Source: Vibrio caribbeanicus ATCC BAA-2122 (GTDB taxonomy: Bacteria; Pseudomonadota; Gammaproteobacteria; Enterobacterales; Vibrionaceae). Taken from it: a stretch of 64,000 bases of DNA. The stretch covers positions 62,001 through 126,000 of the forward strand of contig NZ_AEIU01000096.1 in assembly GCF_000165125.1 (NCBI RefSeq), written 5' to 3'. The notes under the pieces were generated by a model that saw only the letters and a program-made list of their open reading frames with translations, ran no database searches and was not told the origin of the DNA. A program made the position numbers and the translations under genes. The first letter of the stretch is position 1, and every line of letters starts with the position of its first letter. Below are positions 38,135 through 48,844 of the stretch, piece by piece.

Positions 38135-38235
38135 AGCGTGGAACCATGAATAGATATTTGAACGTCAAATTATCAGTTGCATTGATACAATTGTACAGAG
38201 TTTTATTTTGTAATGAATTGTAAATGAACATCCAG

Positions 38236-38904
38236 CTAGTCCAAAACACTGGCATTCGTGAATTGAATCTCCACCGCATTCTCAACAAACACCGCCCCTT
38301 TTTCGGAAAGTTCGCTTATTACCGACTCACTATTTTGCTTTATGACAGCCCGAGTTGAGGCAAGATTAACGATAACTTTGAAATTGGCATCAAGAAGCTG
38401 CTCAACTGATTTCTTAACACAAAAGTCGAGGGCAAGCCCACCAACAATGACGGTATCTATCTCTTTTGCTCGCAGAAATTCAATACCCCCCGTCGAGAGC
38501 TTCTCAGCGTTATCATGATAAAACGCACCGTACGGATGTGCATCAGGATCAAGCCCTTTATTAATCTGAAAATCGTAGTCACGAATACTTGGTAGCCCGG
38601 GTAGAAGTTCGCAGCCTAAAGTTCCTACTATACAATGGGGGTTCCATTTAATATCCACTTCAGGAAGCCCAACACTCGCTAACATTTCATCTGGTGAGCT
38701 CGCTTCCCACAACGCGCCAGAGGGATGCATGTCACGAGAGACAAGACAAACGCTTGCCTTTTGGTGGTTATGTAACAATTCTTCGACAATATTCAGTGCA
38801 CCTTCTACCGGTAGCTCAGCTGGACACAGTTCACTAAACCCTTTTTGCGGATCAACATCAATCGATGCCGTTTTACTTTTCACAATTTTAATCGTACCAG
38901 CCAT
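38236..38904 (-). CDS. pncA: Nicotinamidase (isochorismatase-like hydrolase)
   Basis: Converts nicotinamide to nicotinate in NAD salvage. The isochorismatase fold is clear: catalytic Asp in ASIDVDPQKGF, metal DMHP, the Lys in INKGLDPDAHPYG, and the catalytic Cys in GGLALDFCVKKSV. The start at 38904 (MAGTIKIVK) gives 222 residues. It is divergent from pncB, which uses its product. The repeat element begins only five bases upstream of this start codon, so its inverted end supplies the leader and ribosome-site region. Confidence 0.85.
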   Translation of the reverse strand: MAGTIKIVKSKTASIDVDPQKGFSELCPAELPVEGALNIVEELLHNHQKASVCLVSRDMHPSGALWEASSPDEMLASVGLPEVDIKWNPHCIVGTLGCELLPGLPSIRDYDFQINKGLDPDAHPYGAFYHDNAEKLSTGGIEFLRAKEIDTVIVGGLALDFCVKKSVEQLLDANFKVIVNLASTRAVIKQNSESVISELSEKGAVFVENAVEIQFTNASVLD

Positions 38905-38909
38905 TATTT

Positions 38910-39175
38910 TATACCCAAGTGACTTCAAAATGCAGGATTCAGAGCGGTGCCACAGTGTTGAGTTCAAGGAAAATAACGCTGTGGAATAGCCGTCTCTTAC
39001 CAAGTTGTTTGACGATGAAATCAGCGCTGTGGAACGCTCCCGAAGGGCGAGTTGCCTTGCTTTACATGCATCGTTACCGATTTTCAATTTAGATGACTAG
39101 ATTTTCAAATCGTTGCCTTACCTGTAAAGCAAACCACTCTCGCTGAACCTAGCATCTTGAGGTTACTTGGGTATA
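38910..39175. repeat. Full repeat element with terminal inverted repeats
   Basis: Bounded by TATACCCAAGTGACTTCAAA on the left and the inverted TTGAGGTTACTTGGGTATA on the right (about 24-base imperfect inverted ends, ATGC/GCAT inside). Internal blocks can fold (CCACAG...CTGTGG). No ORF of its own. It resembles a MITE-like or intergenic repeat; sequences starting this way are, as I recall, common in Vibrio. It fills most of the pncA-pncB gap. Partial copies lie at 5311, 37621, 39174 and 58980. Confidence 0.8.
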
Positions 39176-39215
39176 TACCCAAGTGACTTCAAAAATTTAG
39201 GATTCATCGAACTCT
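39174..39215 (+). repeat. Partial second copy of the same repeat
   Basis: TATACCCAAGTGACTTCAAA, then AATTTAGGATTCA, begins where the full element ends, sharing the TATA of the inverted end. The rest of the element is not recognisable. Confidence 0.65.
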
Positions 39216-39375
39216 GATTGAGGCATAGATAATAACTTAAGTTACAAACAGTGAGAACAACCTAGGCGAGAACTTCACCATAATGGATGAAATCCAACAT
39301 CCTGTTTGACATCAAAAATCATGTCAATTAGAGTTCAGAGCTTATCAATTATCGCGCTCTTAACTGGATAGCTGA

Positions 39376-40608
39376 ATGAATTCATCACCACCGAACAACG
39401 CCATCATTCAAAGCATACTTGATCTTGACGTATACAAAATCAACATGATGTACGCTGCTCGAAAATTCTATCCGACCACTTTGGTTAGGTACGAGCTGAT
39501 TATTCGCTCGAACGAAAGCCTGATTGACTTAAAAGCGCCGATTCACAAAGAAATTAATGAGTTGCACGGATACAAGTTTACTCAGGTTGAACTTGATTAT
39601 CTTAGAAACCATGCCCCATATCTCGATGACAATTTTCTTGATTATCTGCCTGAATTTGAGTTTAAACCCCAACAACAGGTTAGATTAGATAATTCGGATA
39701 GCCAGAAAAACTTACGCATCTCGATTTCAGGGCTTTGGCATGAGACCATATTGTACGAGACAATGATCATGAGCATTGTCTCTGAAGTCCGTAATCACAT
39801 TAGATGGTTTGACATACCTTATCACCAGCCAATAGATGTACTTGAGGCAAAAATTCGTGGCTTACGTGATAATCTCGCTCAGCGCAACATTACAAACTTT
39901 AAGTTCTCAGAGATGGGAACCAGAAGACGATTCAGTGCCAACCTTCAACGGTCAATTATCGATTACTTAGCCACTAACGCTTCTGATTTAATGTTAGGCA
40001 CCAGTAATTATCATTTTGCAAAAGAATTCAACTTAACCCCGATTGGAACTGTGGCACATGAATGGTTTATGGCTCACCAACAATTAACTCAACCAGTTAA
40101 TTCGCAAAAGGTGGCCTTAGATAAATGGCTGGAGGCGTTTGATGGGCAGCTTGGTATTGCGCTCACGGATACAATTGGTATCGATGCATTCCTCTCTGAT
40201 TTTACCCTCGAAAGAGCCAATGCGTATCAGGGCGTAAGGCACGACTCCGGCGATCCTTTTATTTGGGGAGACAAAATTCTTGCTCACTACCACTCTCTAG
40301 GAATAGATCCCAAGAGCAAACTGCTGTTATTCAGTGACGGGCTTAATTTTGATAAAGCACTCGATATCTGCGAATACTTTGCCGATAGAGCCAATATAAG
40401 TTTTGGTATTGGAACTTTTCTTGCCAATGATATGGGCGATTGGCGTGGAAAACAGGGGAAGTATCAACCTCTCTCTATGGTCATAAAAATGGTCGAATGT
40501 AATGGCTCTGCAGTTGCAAAAATAAGTGATGAGCCTGAGAAAGCAATGTGCGAAGACCCCGCCTTTCTTACTCAGCTAAAGCAAGAGTTCAAGGTCACCG
40601 TCACGTGA
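39376..40608 (+). CDS. pncB: Nicotinate phosphoribosyltransferase
   Basis: Makes nicotinate mononucleotide from nicotinate and PRPP, the entry of nicotinate into the Preiss-Handler pathway. The family stretches SEMGTRRRFSANLQRSII, LGTSNYHFAKEFNLTPIGT and ALTDTIGIDAFL are present, and the phosphoribosyl region is VRHDSGDPF. 410 residues. Divergent from pncA and overlapping the next gene by four bases. Confidence 0.92.
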   Translation: MNSSPPNNAIIQSILDLDVYKINMMYAARKFYPTTLVRYELIIRSNESLIDLKAPIHKEINELHGYKFTQVELDYLRNHAPYLDDNFLDYLPEFEFKPQQQVRLDNSDSQKNLRISISGLWHETILYETMIMSIVSEVRNHIRWFDIPYHQPIDVLEAKIRGLRDNLAQRNITNFKFSEMGTRRRFSANLQRSIIDYLATNASDLMLGTSNYHFAKEFNLTPIGTVAHEWFMAHQQLTQPVNSQKVALDKWLEAFDGQLGIALTDTIGIDAFLSDFTLERANAYQGVRHDSGDPFIWGDKILAHYHSLGIDPKSKLLLFSDGLNFDKALDICEYFADRANISFGIGTFLANDMGDWRGKQGKYQPLSMVIKMVECNGSAVAKISDEPEKAMCEDPAFLTQLKQEFKVTVT

Positions 40609-41048
40609 AAGACACAGAGATAGAATTGCAGCACATTTTTTTAGAGGCAAGCGCGCAAAGATGGCAACACCTAGAGCGTTTCTTCTTCAGCTATTATTGT
40701 TTTCGTGAAGGTTTTGTTGGTAAAAATGGCAAGCCTGACTGGCAAATAGCGAGGAACGAAGCACCATGTTCTCAAGGCCTATTGGACCGTAATACCGCTA
40801 TTATCGAACCTTTAGTACCGCACAAGGTTATTATTGGAGAGATCAAAAAAATGCAGCGTAATAACTTACTCACGATTTCATCACTCGCCCAGTGTTTGGA
40901 CTCATTACTCAAGTATGCGGTTATAAGTCAACAAGAGCAAAGCCAACTCAAACAGGCAGGTTTGAAAGACTGTATGCCAGCCACCTGGTATACCTCTGAG
41001 AATAAAGTTGCGACAAGCCGGTTTATAGAGAGCAACATCGGCTTTTAA
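40605..41048 (+). CDS. Hypothetical protein coupled to pncB
   Basis: 147 residues, starting at a GTG that overlaps the pncB stop (GTGA), which implies translational coupling and perhaps a role in NAD salvage. The sequence is soluble and mainly helical (QRWQHLERFFFSYYCFREG, QCLDSLLKYAVISQQEQSQL). I do not recognise a family. Confidence 0.65.
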   Translation: MKDTEIELQHIFLEASAQRWQHLERFFFSYYCFREGFVGKNGKPDWQIARNEAPCSQGLLDRNTAIIEPLVPHKVIIGEIKKMQRNNLLTISSLAQCLDSLLKYAVISQQEQSQLKQAGLKDCMPATWYTSENKVATSRFIESNIGF

Positions 41049-41049
41049 A

Positions 41050-41121
41050 AGCCCTAACTAATCCATAACTGGTTTTTAAGTTCACAGCGCGTTGGAAGTC
41101 GAGGCGACATACGTTAGGGCT
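41050..41121. repeat. Inverted repeat AGCCCTAAC/GTTAGGGCT
   Basis: Nine-base perfect arms enclosing 54 bases, between the pncB-coupled gene and ybjQ. The outer boxes resemble integron attC ends, but no matching inner box pair is visible. Confidence 0.4.
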
Positions 41122-41133
41122 AATTCAATATAC

Positions 41134-41454
41134 CTATTGCGCGCGCAACTTCACTGCCGTACCAAAAGCCATGATTTCAGAAGAACCATCCATAATCGCA
41201 CTGGTCGAAAAGCGAATGCCGACGATAGCATCAGCATTTAAGTCAGCGGCTTGAGCAACTAGACGAGAAATTGCGGTATCTCGAGCCTCTGATAACATTT
41301 CTGTGTAACCTCTTAGTTCCCCACCCACAATGCTCTTTAATCCAGCCATAATATCGCGGCCTACGTGCTTTGACTGAACCACGTTACCAGTCACAACTCC
41401 GAGAATTTCTTCGATCTCACGATTGGGTATCGTATCTGTTGTAGTGAAGATCAT
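41134..41454 (-). CDS. ybjQ: YbjQ/UPF0145 family protein
   Basis: 106-residue protein of the YbjQ family. The diagnostic stretches are IPNREIEEILGVVTGNVV, the SKHVGRDIMAGLKSIVGGEL segment and AADLNADAIVGIRF. Members form pentameric rings; function unknown. Monocistronic. Confidence 0.9.
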   Translation of the reverse strand: MIFTTTDTIPNREIEEILGVVTGNVVQSKHVGRDIMAGLKSIVGGELRGYTEMLSEARDTAISRLVAQAADLNADAIVGIRFSTSAIMDGSSEIMAFGTAVKLRAQ

Positions 41455-41638
41455 GATTTTTCCTTGAAAATAAGATAAGAAAAGGTATCAAAGCACATCA
41501 TGGCGCACAAAACAAACTCTCATTTCCAACGCCACATATCTACTTAGGGAAAGTTTTAAACTTGGTGTGTAAAATCAGAGATCACCGCTTCGCTTGTCAG
41601 AAATAAATTCTTGAGATAACAACGTAAAAAAGACAATA

Positions 41639-41665
41639 AAAAAGGAGAGCATCGCCCTCCTTTTT
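41639..41665 (-). terminator. Terminator of the pheST operon
   Basis: Nine-base-pair stem AAAAAGGAG/CTCCTTTTT with a nine-base loop. A- and T-rich flanks allow action on both strands. It sits 24 bases after the pheT stop. Confidence 0.85.
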
Positions 41666-41688
41666 AAAGTGATATTCAGACAACAAGA

Positions 41689-44076
41689 TTAATCTCTTAA
41701 ACTTGCTCCGAATTTCTCTGATACGTGACTAACAATCGCATCAACCGCGCCAGAGATGTCTGCATCTTCTAGAGTCCGCTCTACAGACTGTAAGGTCAAA
41801 GCAATTGCCAAACTCTTCTTGCCTTCTTCCACACCTTTGCCGACATACACATCAAACAAGCGCGCATCTTTCAAGAATTCTCCGCCTTGCTCCAAGCAAG
41901 ATGTTACGATGTCACCAGAGGCAATAGACTCATCGACAACAAGCGCAATATCACGACGGTTAGACGGGAATTTAGACAGTTGGACAGCTTCAGGTATAAC
42001 CTTAGTATCAATAGCAGCCCATTCAATTTCAAAAACAATGGTGCGACCATTCAAGCCAAACTTACGCTCAAGCTCTGGATGAACAGTACCAATGACACCT
42101 ACTTCTTTTCCATCTAACACAATCGCAGCAGATTGACCTGGGTGAAGTGCTGGGTGTTTTGCAGGCGCAAAAGAATAAGCTTTCTCGTTGGCAGACAATT
42201 CTAGGATGGCTTCAAGATCACCTTTTAGATCATAGAAGTCAACGGTATTTGTCTCCATATCCCAGTGTTCTTCATTACGCGAGCCTGAAATAACGCCAGC
42301 AAGCATGGCTTCTTGGCGCATACCGTTCTCAGCTGATTCACACGGAATAAAACGTAAGCCATGTTCAAATAGACGAACTCGTGGTTGTTGGCGTTTCTGG
42401 TTATGAACAACGGTATTAAGTAGCCCCTGAATTAAACCAAGGCGCATTGCCGACATCTCAACTGAAATTGGGAATGGCAGAACTAATGGCTCAACATCAG
42501 GAACAATCAGTTTTTGCTGCTCCGGCTCAACAAAGCTATAAGTGATCGCTTCGTGATAACCACGATCAACGAGAAGGTCACGAACACGCTTAAGAGGAAT
42601 ATTTGCCTCTTTGTGATCGTGCATCTTAAGTGCTGCCGCAGGGCTTTGGTTTGGAATGTTGTCGTAGCCATAAATACGCCCTACTTCCTCGATCAAGTCC
42701 TGCTCAATGGCAATATCAAAACGCCAAGTAGGAGAAACGGCTTTCCACCCCTCTTGCGTCGTCTCAACGGTTAAACCAAGACGCTCAAGGATCTCAACAA
42801 CATCGCTGTCCGCGATAGAGTGACCAAGCAAACTATCCAGTTTTGTACGACGTAATGACACTTGATTTTGACTAGGTAAGTCAGACTCAGACTCAACAGC
42901 GACAACAGGTGCTACTTCACCACCACAGATTGAAACCAGCAACTCTGTCGCTCTCTCCATCGCACTCATTTGAAGTGCATAGTCCACACCACGTTCGAAA
43001 CGCATTGAAGAGTCAGTGTGCAGACCATAGCTACGAGCCCTGCCACGAATATGGTCAGGTGAGAAAAATGCACATTCGAGTAACACGTCTTTTGTTTCTG
43101 AAGTTACTCCTGATCCCTCACCGCCAAAGATACCTGCAATAGCTAGCGCTTTATTGTGGTCAGCAACAACAAGAGTATCTGCGTTAAGCTCAGCCTCAGT
43201 ACCATCTAGTAAGGTTAGCTTCTCACCTTGTTCTGCCATACGCACCAAGATACCACCATCGATCTTATTAAGATCAAAGGCGTGCATAGGTTGGCCTTGT
43301 TCAAGCAGAACATAGTTAGTGATATCCACAACTGGGTCAATAGAGCGAAGCCCACAACGGCGCAATTTCTCTTGCATCCATAAAGGAGTGTTCGCTTTAA
43401 CATCAACATTTTTAATCACGCGTCCCAAGTAACGAGGACAGGCCGCAGGTGCCTGTACCTGAATAGAGACTTGGTCATCAATGGCAGGTGCGACTGGATT
43501 TACAGTAGGTTCTGTCACATCAGCACGATTTAGAACACCAACTTCACGAGCCATACCGCGAATACTAAAACAATCGGCTCGGTTTGCAGTTAGGTCTACA
43601 TCGATAGTGACATCGTCCAAACCTAAGAATTCTCTGAAATCAGTACCGATCTCTGCATCTTGAGACAGCTCCATGATGCCATCTGACTCAACATCAATAC
43701 CAAGTTCTGTAAACGAACAAAGCATACCGTGCGAAGGTTGACCACGCAGTTTCGCTTTCTTAATTTTAAAATCACCCGGAAGAACAGCGCCGACCGTTGC
43801 AACAGCAACTTTGATACCTTGACGACAATTTGGAGCTCCACAAACAATGTCGAGCAGCTCATCGCCACCAATATCGATTTTGGTCACACGCAGTTTATCG
43901 GCATCTGGGTGTTGTCCACATTCAACAACGTGACCAACTTTTACTCCAGAAAATGTACCGGCAACTGGCAGAACGTCATCGACTTCTAAACCAGCCATAG
44001 TAATTTGGTGAGTAAGCTCGTCAGTAGAAACCGAAGGGTTTACCCACTCACGAAGCCAAGTTTCGCTAAATTTCAT
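41689..44076 (-). CDS. pheT: Phenylalanyl-tRNA synthetase beta subunit
   Basis: Large subunit of the alpha2-beta2 PheRS. 795 residues, the usual length. An N-terminal tRNA-binding (EMAP-like) domain ([20 protein letters not shown]), B3/B4 editing domain ([20 protein letters not shown]), B5 domain and a C-terminal anticodon-binding FDX-ACB domain ([17 protein letters not shown]) are all present. It follows pheS by 17 bases. Confidence 0.97.
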   Translation of the reverse strand: MKFSETWLREWVNPSVSTDELTHQITMAGLEVDDVLPVAGTFSGVKVGHVVECGQHPDADKLRVTKIDIGGDELLDIVCGAPNCRQGIKVAVATVGAVLPGDFKIKKAKLRGQPSHGMLCSFTELGIDVESDGIMELSQDAEIGTDFREFLGLDDVTIDVDLTANRADCFSIRGMAREVGVLNRADVTEPTVNPVAPAIDDQVSIQVQAPAACPRYLGRVIKNVDVKANTPLWMQEKLRRCGLRSIDPVVDITNYVLLEQGQPMHAFDLNKIDGGILVRMAEQGEKLTLLDGTEAELNADTLVVADHNKALAIAGIFGGEGSGVTSETKDVLLECAFFSPDHIRGRARSYGLHTDSSMRFERGVDYALQMSAMERATELLVSICGGEVAPVVAVESESDLPSQNQVSLRRTKLDSLLGHSIADSDVVEILERLGLTVETTQEGWKAVSPTWRFDIAIEQDLIEEVGRIYGYDNIPNQSPAAALKMHDHKEANIPLKRVRDLLVDRGYHEAITYSFVEPEQQKLIVPDVEPLVLPFPISVEMSAMRLGLIQGLLNTVVHNQKRQQPRVRLFEHGLRFIPCESAENGMRQEAMLAGVISGSRNEEHWDMETNTVDFYDLKGDLEAILELSANEKAYSFAPAKHPALHPGQSAAIVLDGKEVGVIGTVHPELERKFGLNGRTIVFEIEWAAIDTKVIPEAVQLSKFPSNRRDIALVVDESIASGDIVTSCLEQGGEFLKDARLFDVYVGKGVEEGKKSLAIALTLQSVERTLEDADISGAVDAIVSHVSEKFGASLRD

Positions 44077-44093
44077 TGTGATAAACCTCTGGA

Positions 44094-45188
<1,095 letters not shown>

Positions 45189-45362
45189 TCACCCACAGAA
45201 GCATCGATGCACATTAAATGATCGTTTTTATGACATGTTAACTACCTACTTCACACAATCTATCACTTTTTGTTATTATTAGAATCACATAAAATAATTT
45301 TTAATCATCAAGGCTCAGGATTATATTGGCTTTAAATCCATCATGAAATTTAAAGGCTCAAA

Positions 45363-45857
45363 GTGAAAATAGAGATAAGACCCATTGCTAACCAAGACGA
45401 TCAAGACATTGCACAAATCATACGTTCAGTGGGCGCAGAATTTGGAGCAGTAGGTGAAGGTTATGGTCCATCTGATCCTGAGGTAGACGCGATGAGCAAA
45501 AACTTCAGTGCAGAAAATCGCTCAATTTACCTGGTTGCAACCATGAATGGTAAACTCGTTGGTGGCTGTGGTATTGCATCTTTTGCAGGAAGTGAAGAAA
45601 TCTGCGAATTAAAAAAGCTGTTCTTACTCACGGAAAGCCGTGGGCACGGTATCGGCCAAAAACTGGTTCGAGATTGTTTAGACTTTGCATCCAAATCCAA
45701 TTACACCTCTTGCTATCTTGATACCTTATCGGGAATGAAGGCTGCGATAAAAATGTATGAAAAGTTTGGCTTTCAACACCTAACTGCACCTCGACCTGAA
45801 ACCGAGCACAATAGCTGTGACGTATGGATGATTAAGGAACTCACCAAGAGTGAATAA
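45363..45857 (+). CDS. GNAT-family N-acetyltransferase
   Basis: 164 residues. The acetyl-CoA motif is ESRGHGIGQKLVRDCLDFA, and the C-terminus KAAIKMYEKFGF is typical. The start is GTG 45363 after AAAGG. It overlaps the following LysR gene by eight bases, so that regulator probably controls the pair. Confidence 0.85.
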   Translation: MKIEIRPIANQDDQDIAQIIRSVGAEFGAVGEGYGPSDPEVDAMSKNFSAENRSIYLVATMNGKLVGGCGIASFAGSEEICELKKLFLLTESRGHGIGQKLVRDCLDFASKSNYTSCYLDTLSGMKAAIKMYEKFGFQHLTAPRPETEHNSCDVWMIKELTKSE

Positions 45858-46752
45858 CTACAAGCTACTCCCCGGACTCAATGCTCTGCTCCAAACCCAG
45901 AGTTTAACAGAAGCGGCAAAGCTGCTTAACGTCACTCAACCTGCAATGAGTCGGACTCTGAGCCAAATTAGGGTCGCATTCAACGACCCTATTTTGGTCA
46001 GAGACGGGAAAGAATTTTATCTCACTCATCGTGCCAAACAGCTCAAAGTGCTTTTACCTTCTTTACTGCTAGAAATTGACACTTTATATGAGCAGGCGGA
46101 CTTTAATATACAAGAAAGCCAAAGAAGCTTTCATATCGCTTTTGATGCCTTCATTTCAGACAAATCCTTACCTAATATCGTAGGGACACTTACTGACACT
46201 TCCCCAAAAGTCTCAATAACGGGGTCGATATTGCAACCAGGCTCACTCGATTCACTTGCCGATAGTGAGTTGGATTTAGTTGCGACAATGGCACTCGATA
46301 TTCCTCATGAATTGCACGGTAAAGCCATTGCAACCGACCGTTATGTAGTCCTTTATTCACCAAGCCATTGGCAAGATTTAGCGGACATTACCGACAAACG
46401 CTATTTCAAGGCAAAGCATGTGCAGGTAATTGGCCTAGCAGATAAAGTTCGGGAAGTAGACAGAGCATTCTATAAACAAAACAAAAAAAGACAGGTGGTC
46501 GCGCGCGTACCCTCATTCGAGTGCGGGGCAAAAATTCTCGAAACATCAAACTTTCTGATGACGGTGCCTCTTCATATTGCCCTATTGCTCTGTGGGCAGT
46601 ATCAATTAGCGTGGTGCGATATTCCTTTCGAGCTCCCCGACCATCAATATTACCTGCTTTGGCATCAGAAACACCACAAGGACCCCGAACATCAATGGTT
46701 CCGGGATGTATGTTTTAATGCCATTTCTGCTTATCTTAATGTGGATGGATGA
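45850..46752 (+). CDS. LysR-family transcriptional regulator
   Basis: 300 residues. N-terminal helix-turn-helix (LTEAAKLLNVTQPAMSRTLS) and a periplasmic-binding-protein-like effector domain. Starts at GTG overlapping the GNAT gene by eight bases. Its target may be the GNAT gene or a neighbour; no divergent partner is present. Confidence 0.88.
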   Translation: MNNYKLLPGLNALLQTQSLTEAAKLLNVTQPAMSRTLSQIRVAFNDPILVRDGKEFYLTHRAKQLKVLLPSLLLEIDTLYEQADFNIQESQRSFHIAFDAFISDKSLPNIVGTLTDTSPKVSITGSILQPGSLDSLADSELDLVATMALDIPHELHGKAIATDRYVVLYSPSHWQDLADITDKRYFKAKHVQVIGLADKVREVDRAFYKQNKKRQVVARVPSFECGAKILETSNFLMTVPLHIALLLCGQYQLAWCDIPFELPDHQYYLLWHQKHHKDPEHQWFRDVCFNAISAYLNVDG

Positions 46753-46781
46753 TAAGGCCTGATCTTTATTACGAGGATACG

Positions 46782-46969
46782 ATGGACTTTAAGTCTAGAG
46801 CCAAATTTTTTTTTTGGGGGGGGGGCGCGTTTTTGGACAATTATCATTCGCCTTTTTAGATAATCTGGCAGAACACATGAAAAAATGTTGCGCCACCGTT
46901 GTAGGACAGAAAATATTAACCACTGCGGTCATGAGTCGAATCGGAAAAATCGTGAAATTGATGGATTGA
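46782..46969 (+). pseudogene. Small ORF interrupted by a T10G10 tract
   Basis: ATG 46782 follows GAGG at good spacing and reads MDFKSRAKFFFWGGG before drifting to a stop at 46857. In the frame two bases off, VFGQLSFAFLDNLAEHMKKC, then CATVVGQKILTTAVMSRIGK and IVKLMD run to TGA 46967. Removing two bases (or adding one) in the homopolymer tract would join them into a protein of about 61 residues. Either slip-strand phase variation or a base-calling artefact at the tract. No family recognised. Confidence 0.5.
46806..46825 (+). repeat. T10G10 homopolymer tract
   Basis: Ten T followed directly by ten G, then CGCG. The only long mononucleotide double run seen in the window, inside a putative coding sequence. 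Confidence 0.9.
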
Positions 46970-46996
46970 AAAAGCCCTCAATTATCAGGGCTTTTT
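46969..46996. terminator. Bidirectional terminator
   Basis: AAAAAGCCCT, eight-base loop, AGGGCTTTTT. It directly follows the stop of the small ORF frame and precedes the end of the convergent DJ-1 gene. Confidence 0.85.
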
Positions 46997-47013
46997 CACA
47001 GGTGGCTGTAGAG

Positions 47014-47685
47014 TCAAGCGAGCTTTTTCACCAAGGCCTCACCTACTCCATGAGCACTCGCTGGGTTTTGACCAGTAATAACATTTTTGTCCTCAATTAC
47101 TAAACTGCCCCAAGGCTGCACTTTACTGTAACGACCCGCTTTGCGAGCCAACGCTTCTTCCAGTAAAAACGGAATGTGCTCTAATGTGCCAAAATCAATC
47201 TCTTCCTCACGAGTAAAGCCAGTGATGGATACCTTTGCCAATAGCGGCTCATCATTACTCAAAGTGATTGGTAGCAACGCTGCCGGACCGTGGCAGACAG
47301 CCGCAATAATGCCACCGTTTTCATAGTGCTTGGCGCTCAATTGGGCGAATTCAACATTCTCCGCTAAGTCACTCAACAAACCGAATCCACCTGGGTAAAA
47401 CACCGCGTCGTAATTGTCGATGTTCACTTCGCCAACAGGCAGTGTATTGTTAATACGATTTTGAAAACTCTCGTCCGCCAAAATAGCATTATTGACATCG
47501 TCACCTTCAATATCAGTGCCGTAAAGCGGTGCTTTCCCGCCTTTAATAGACGCAATATCGTAATCAATACCTGCGTTTTTCAATTCGTTTAACACGTGGG
47601 TCAATTCCGGTGCATACGTTCCGTTTGCTTGTTCAGTGTCGCCCAAGGTCTCGTGATTCGTCAAAGGGATGAGTACTTTTTTCAT
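47014..47685 (-). CDS. DJ-1/PfpI superfamily protein
   Basis: 223 residues of the type 1 glutamine amidotransferase-like fold: AVFYPGGFGLLSDL and the nucleophile elbow AAVCHGPAALLP, with Cys as the predicted nucleophile. Relatives include chaperone/glyoxalase III proteins of the Hsp31 type. The start at 47685 (MKKVLIPLTNHE) has GGAG six bases upstream. Divergent from a LysR regulator, which probably controls it. Confidence 0.85.
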   Translation of the reverse strand: MKKVLIPLTNHETLGDTEQANGTYAPELTHVLNELKNAGIDYDIASIKGGKAPLYGTDIEGDDVNNAILADESFQNRINNTLPVGEVNIDNYDAVFYPGGFGLLSDLAENVEFAQLSAKHYENGGIIAAVCHGPAALLPITLSNDEPLLAKVSITGFTREEEIDFGTLEHIPFLLEEALARKAGRYSKVQPWGSLVIEDKNVITGQNPASAHGVGEALVKKLA

Positions 47686-47813
47686 AACAGCTCCAATGAT
47701 TGTCATTCTATTTTCTACTTTCTTGTAGTCATTCTAATTAACAACCATATTGACCACAATCCCCTTTTTTTGATAAACACTATTGTTATACAGCAACAAT
47801 GAGATGAACCTTA

Positions 47814-48695
47814 ATGGACAGTTTTGAAGGTATTATTGAATTTGCCGCAGTGGCTGAAACCGGCGGTTTTTCAGCAGCTGCCAAACAACTTGGTTGCAGT
47901 ACCAGTCATGTCAGTCGTCAAATATCGAGGCTAGAAGAGCGCTTAGGCAGTACGCTGTTGACCCGCTCAACCCGTTTGGTTTCCCTCACCGACAGCGGCA
48001 TCGTGTATTACCAGCAAGTTAAAGAGTTGATAGTTGGATTAGAGCAAGCCAACGACACTATCAACGCAACACAACAGCACCTCTCAGGAAACATAAAGGT
48101 GTCTGCCGCTGGCGGCTTTGTCGAGTACTACTTGGCTCCTGCCCTGATGGAATTTTCCGCTCTATACCCAAACATCACTGTAGAGATTGATTTAAACAGT
48201 CGTTTGATCAATTTGAATGAAGAAGGCGTCGACTTTGCCATCCGCTATGGCGAGGTGTCAGATTCCAATTTGATCGCGAAAAAGTTAATCAGTCGTCCAT
48301 TAATGGCCGTTGCAAGCCAAAGTTACTTAGAAAAAAATGGCACTCCCAAACACCCTGCTCATCTCAAAGATCACGATTGTTTGGTCGCCAATAAAGAGAC
48401 TTGGGAGTTCATTGTCGATGGTAAAAAGGAATTTATCACCGTAAATCGACGCTGGAAAAGCAATAACGCAAACATCATTCTAGAGGCTTGTATTCGCGGT
48501 TTAGGTATCGCTTACATGCCAAAGAGCACCTTTGAACAAGCACTCGAAAATAAACAAGTGCAACCGATTCTTGAACCATTCTGGGGAGAAGGTACCAACA
48601 GCTGGATTGTCTACCCACACAAGCGTTTCATGCCGGTGCGCGTGCGCACTAGCATCGATTTTCTGATCGACTATTTTGCCAAATGGGGCAAGTAA
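47814..48695 (+). CDS. LysR-family transcriptional regulator
   Basis: 293 residues. The N-terminal DNA-binding domain (GGFSAAAKQLGCSTSHVSRQ, RLEERLGSTLLTRSTRLVSL) is of the group often encoded next to reductase or PfpI genes. Divergent from the DJ-1 gene with about 128 bases between starts, the classic LysR arrangement. Confidence 0.9.
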   Translation: MDSFEGIIEFAAVAETGGFSAAAKQLGCSTSHVSRQISRLEERLGSTLLTRSTRLVSLTDSGIVYYQQVKELIVGLEQANDTINATQQHLSGNIKVSAAGGFVEYYLAPALMEFSALYPNITVEIDLNSRLINLNEEGVDFAIRYGEVSDSNLIAKKLISRPLMAVASQSYLEKNGTPKHPAHLKDHDCLVANKETWEFIVDGKKEFITVNRRWKSNNANIILEACIRGLGIAYMPKSTFEQALENKQVQPILEPFWGEGTNSWIVYPHKRFMPVRVRTSIDFLIDYFAKWGK

Positions 48696-48844
48696 TGAAT
48701 TAAGCGTAATAATTCGGGACACACCAAAGGTGGACAACACATTTTTGGACAAAAGTGTGTCAGGGATTGTGCTAATTTAGCAATTCATGGATAACTTTAG
48801 GTATTGCAAGTATCAATATTCAAATGGCAAGACCCTACTTTTCA

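Noticed and set aside
38905-39087. 61-codon N-terminal extension of pncA to 39087
   Set aside because: The extension lies inside the repeat element and has no nicotinamidase similarity; the family starts at 38904.
41050-41121. Possible attC site from AGCCCTAAC/GTTAGGGCT outer boxes, 72 bases long
   Set aside because: No matching inner L''/L' box pair or extrahelical base, and no cassette structure on either side. Kept only as an inverted repeat.
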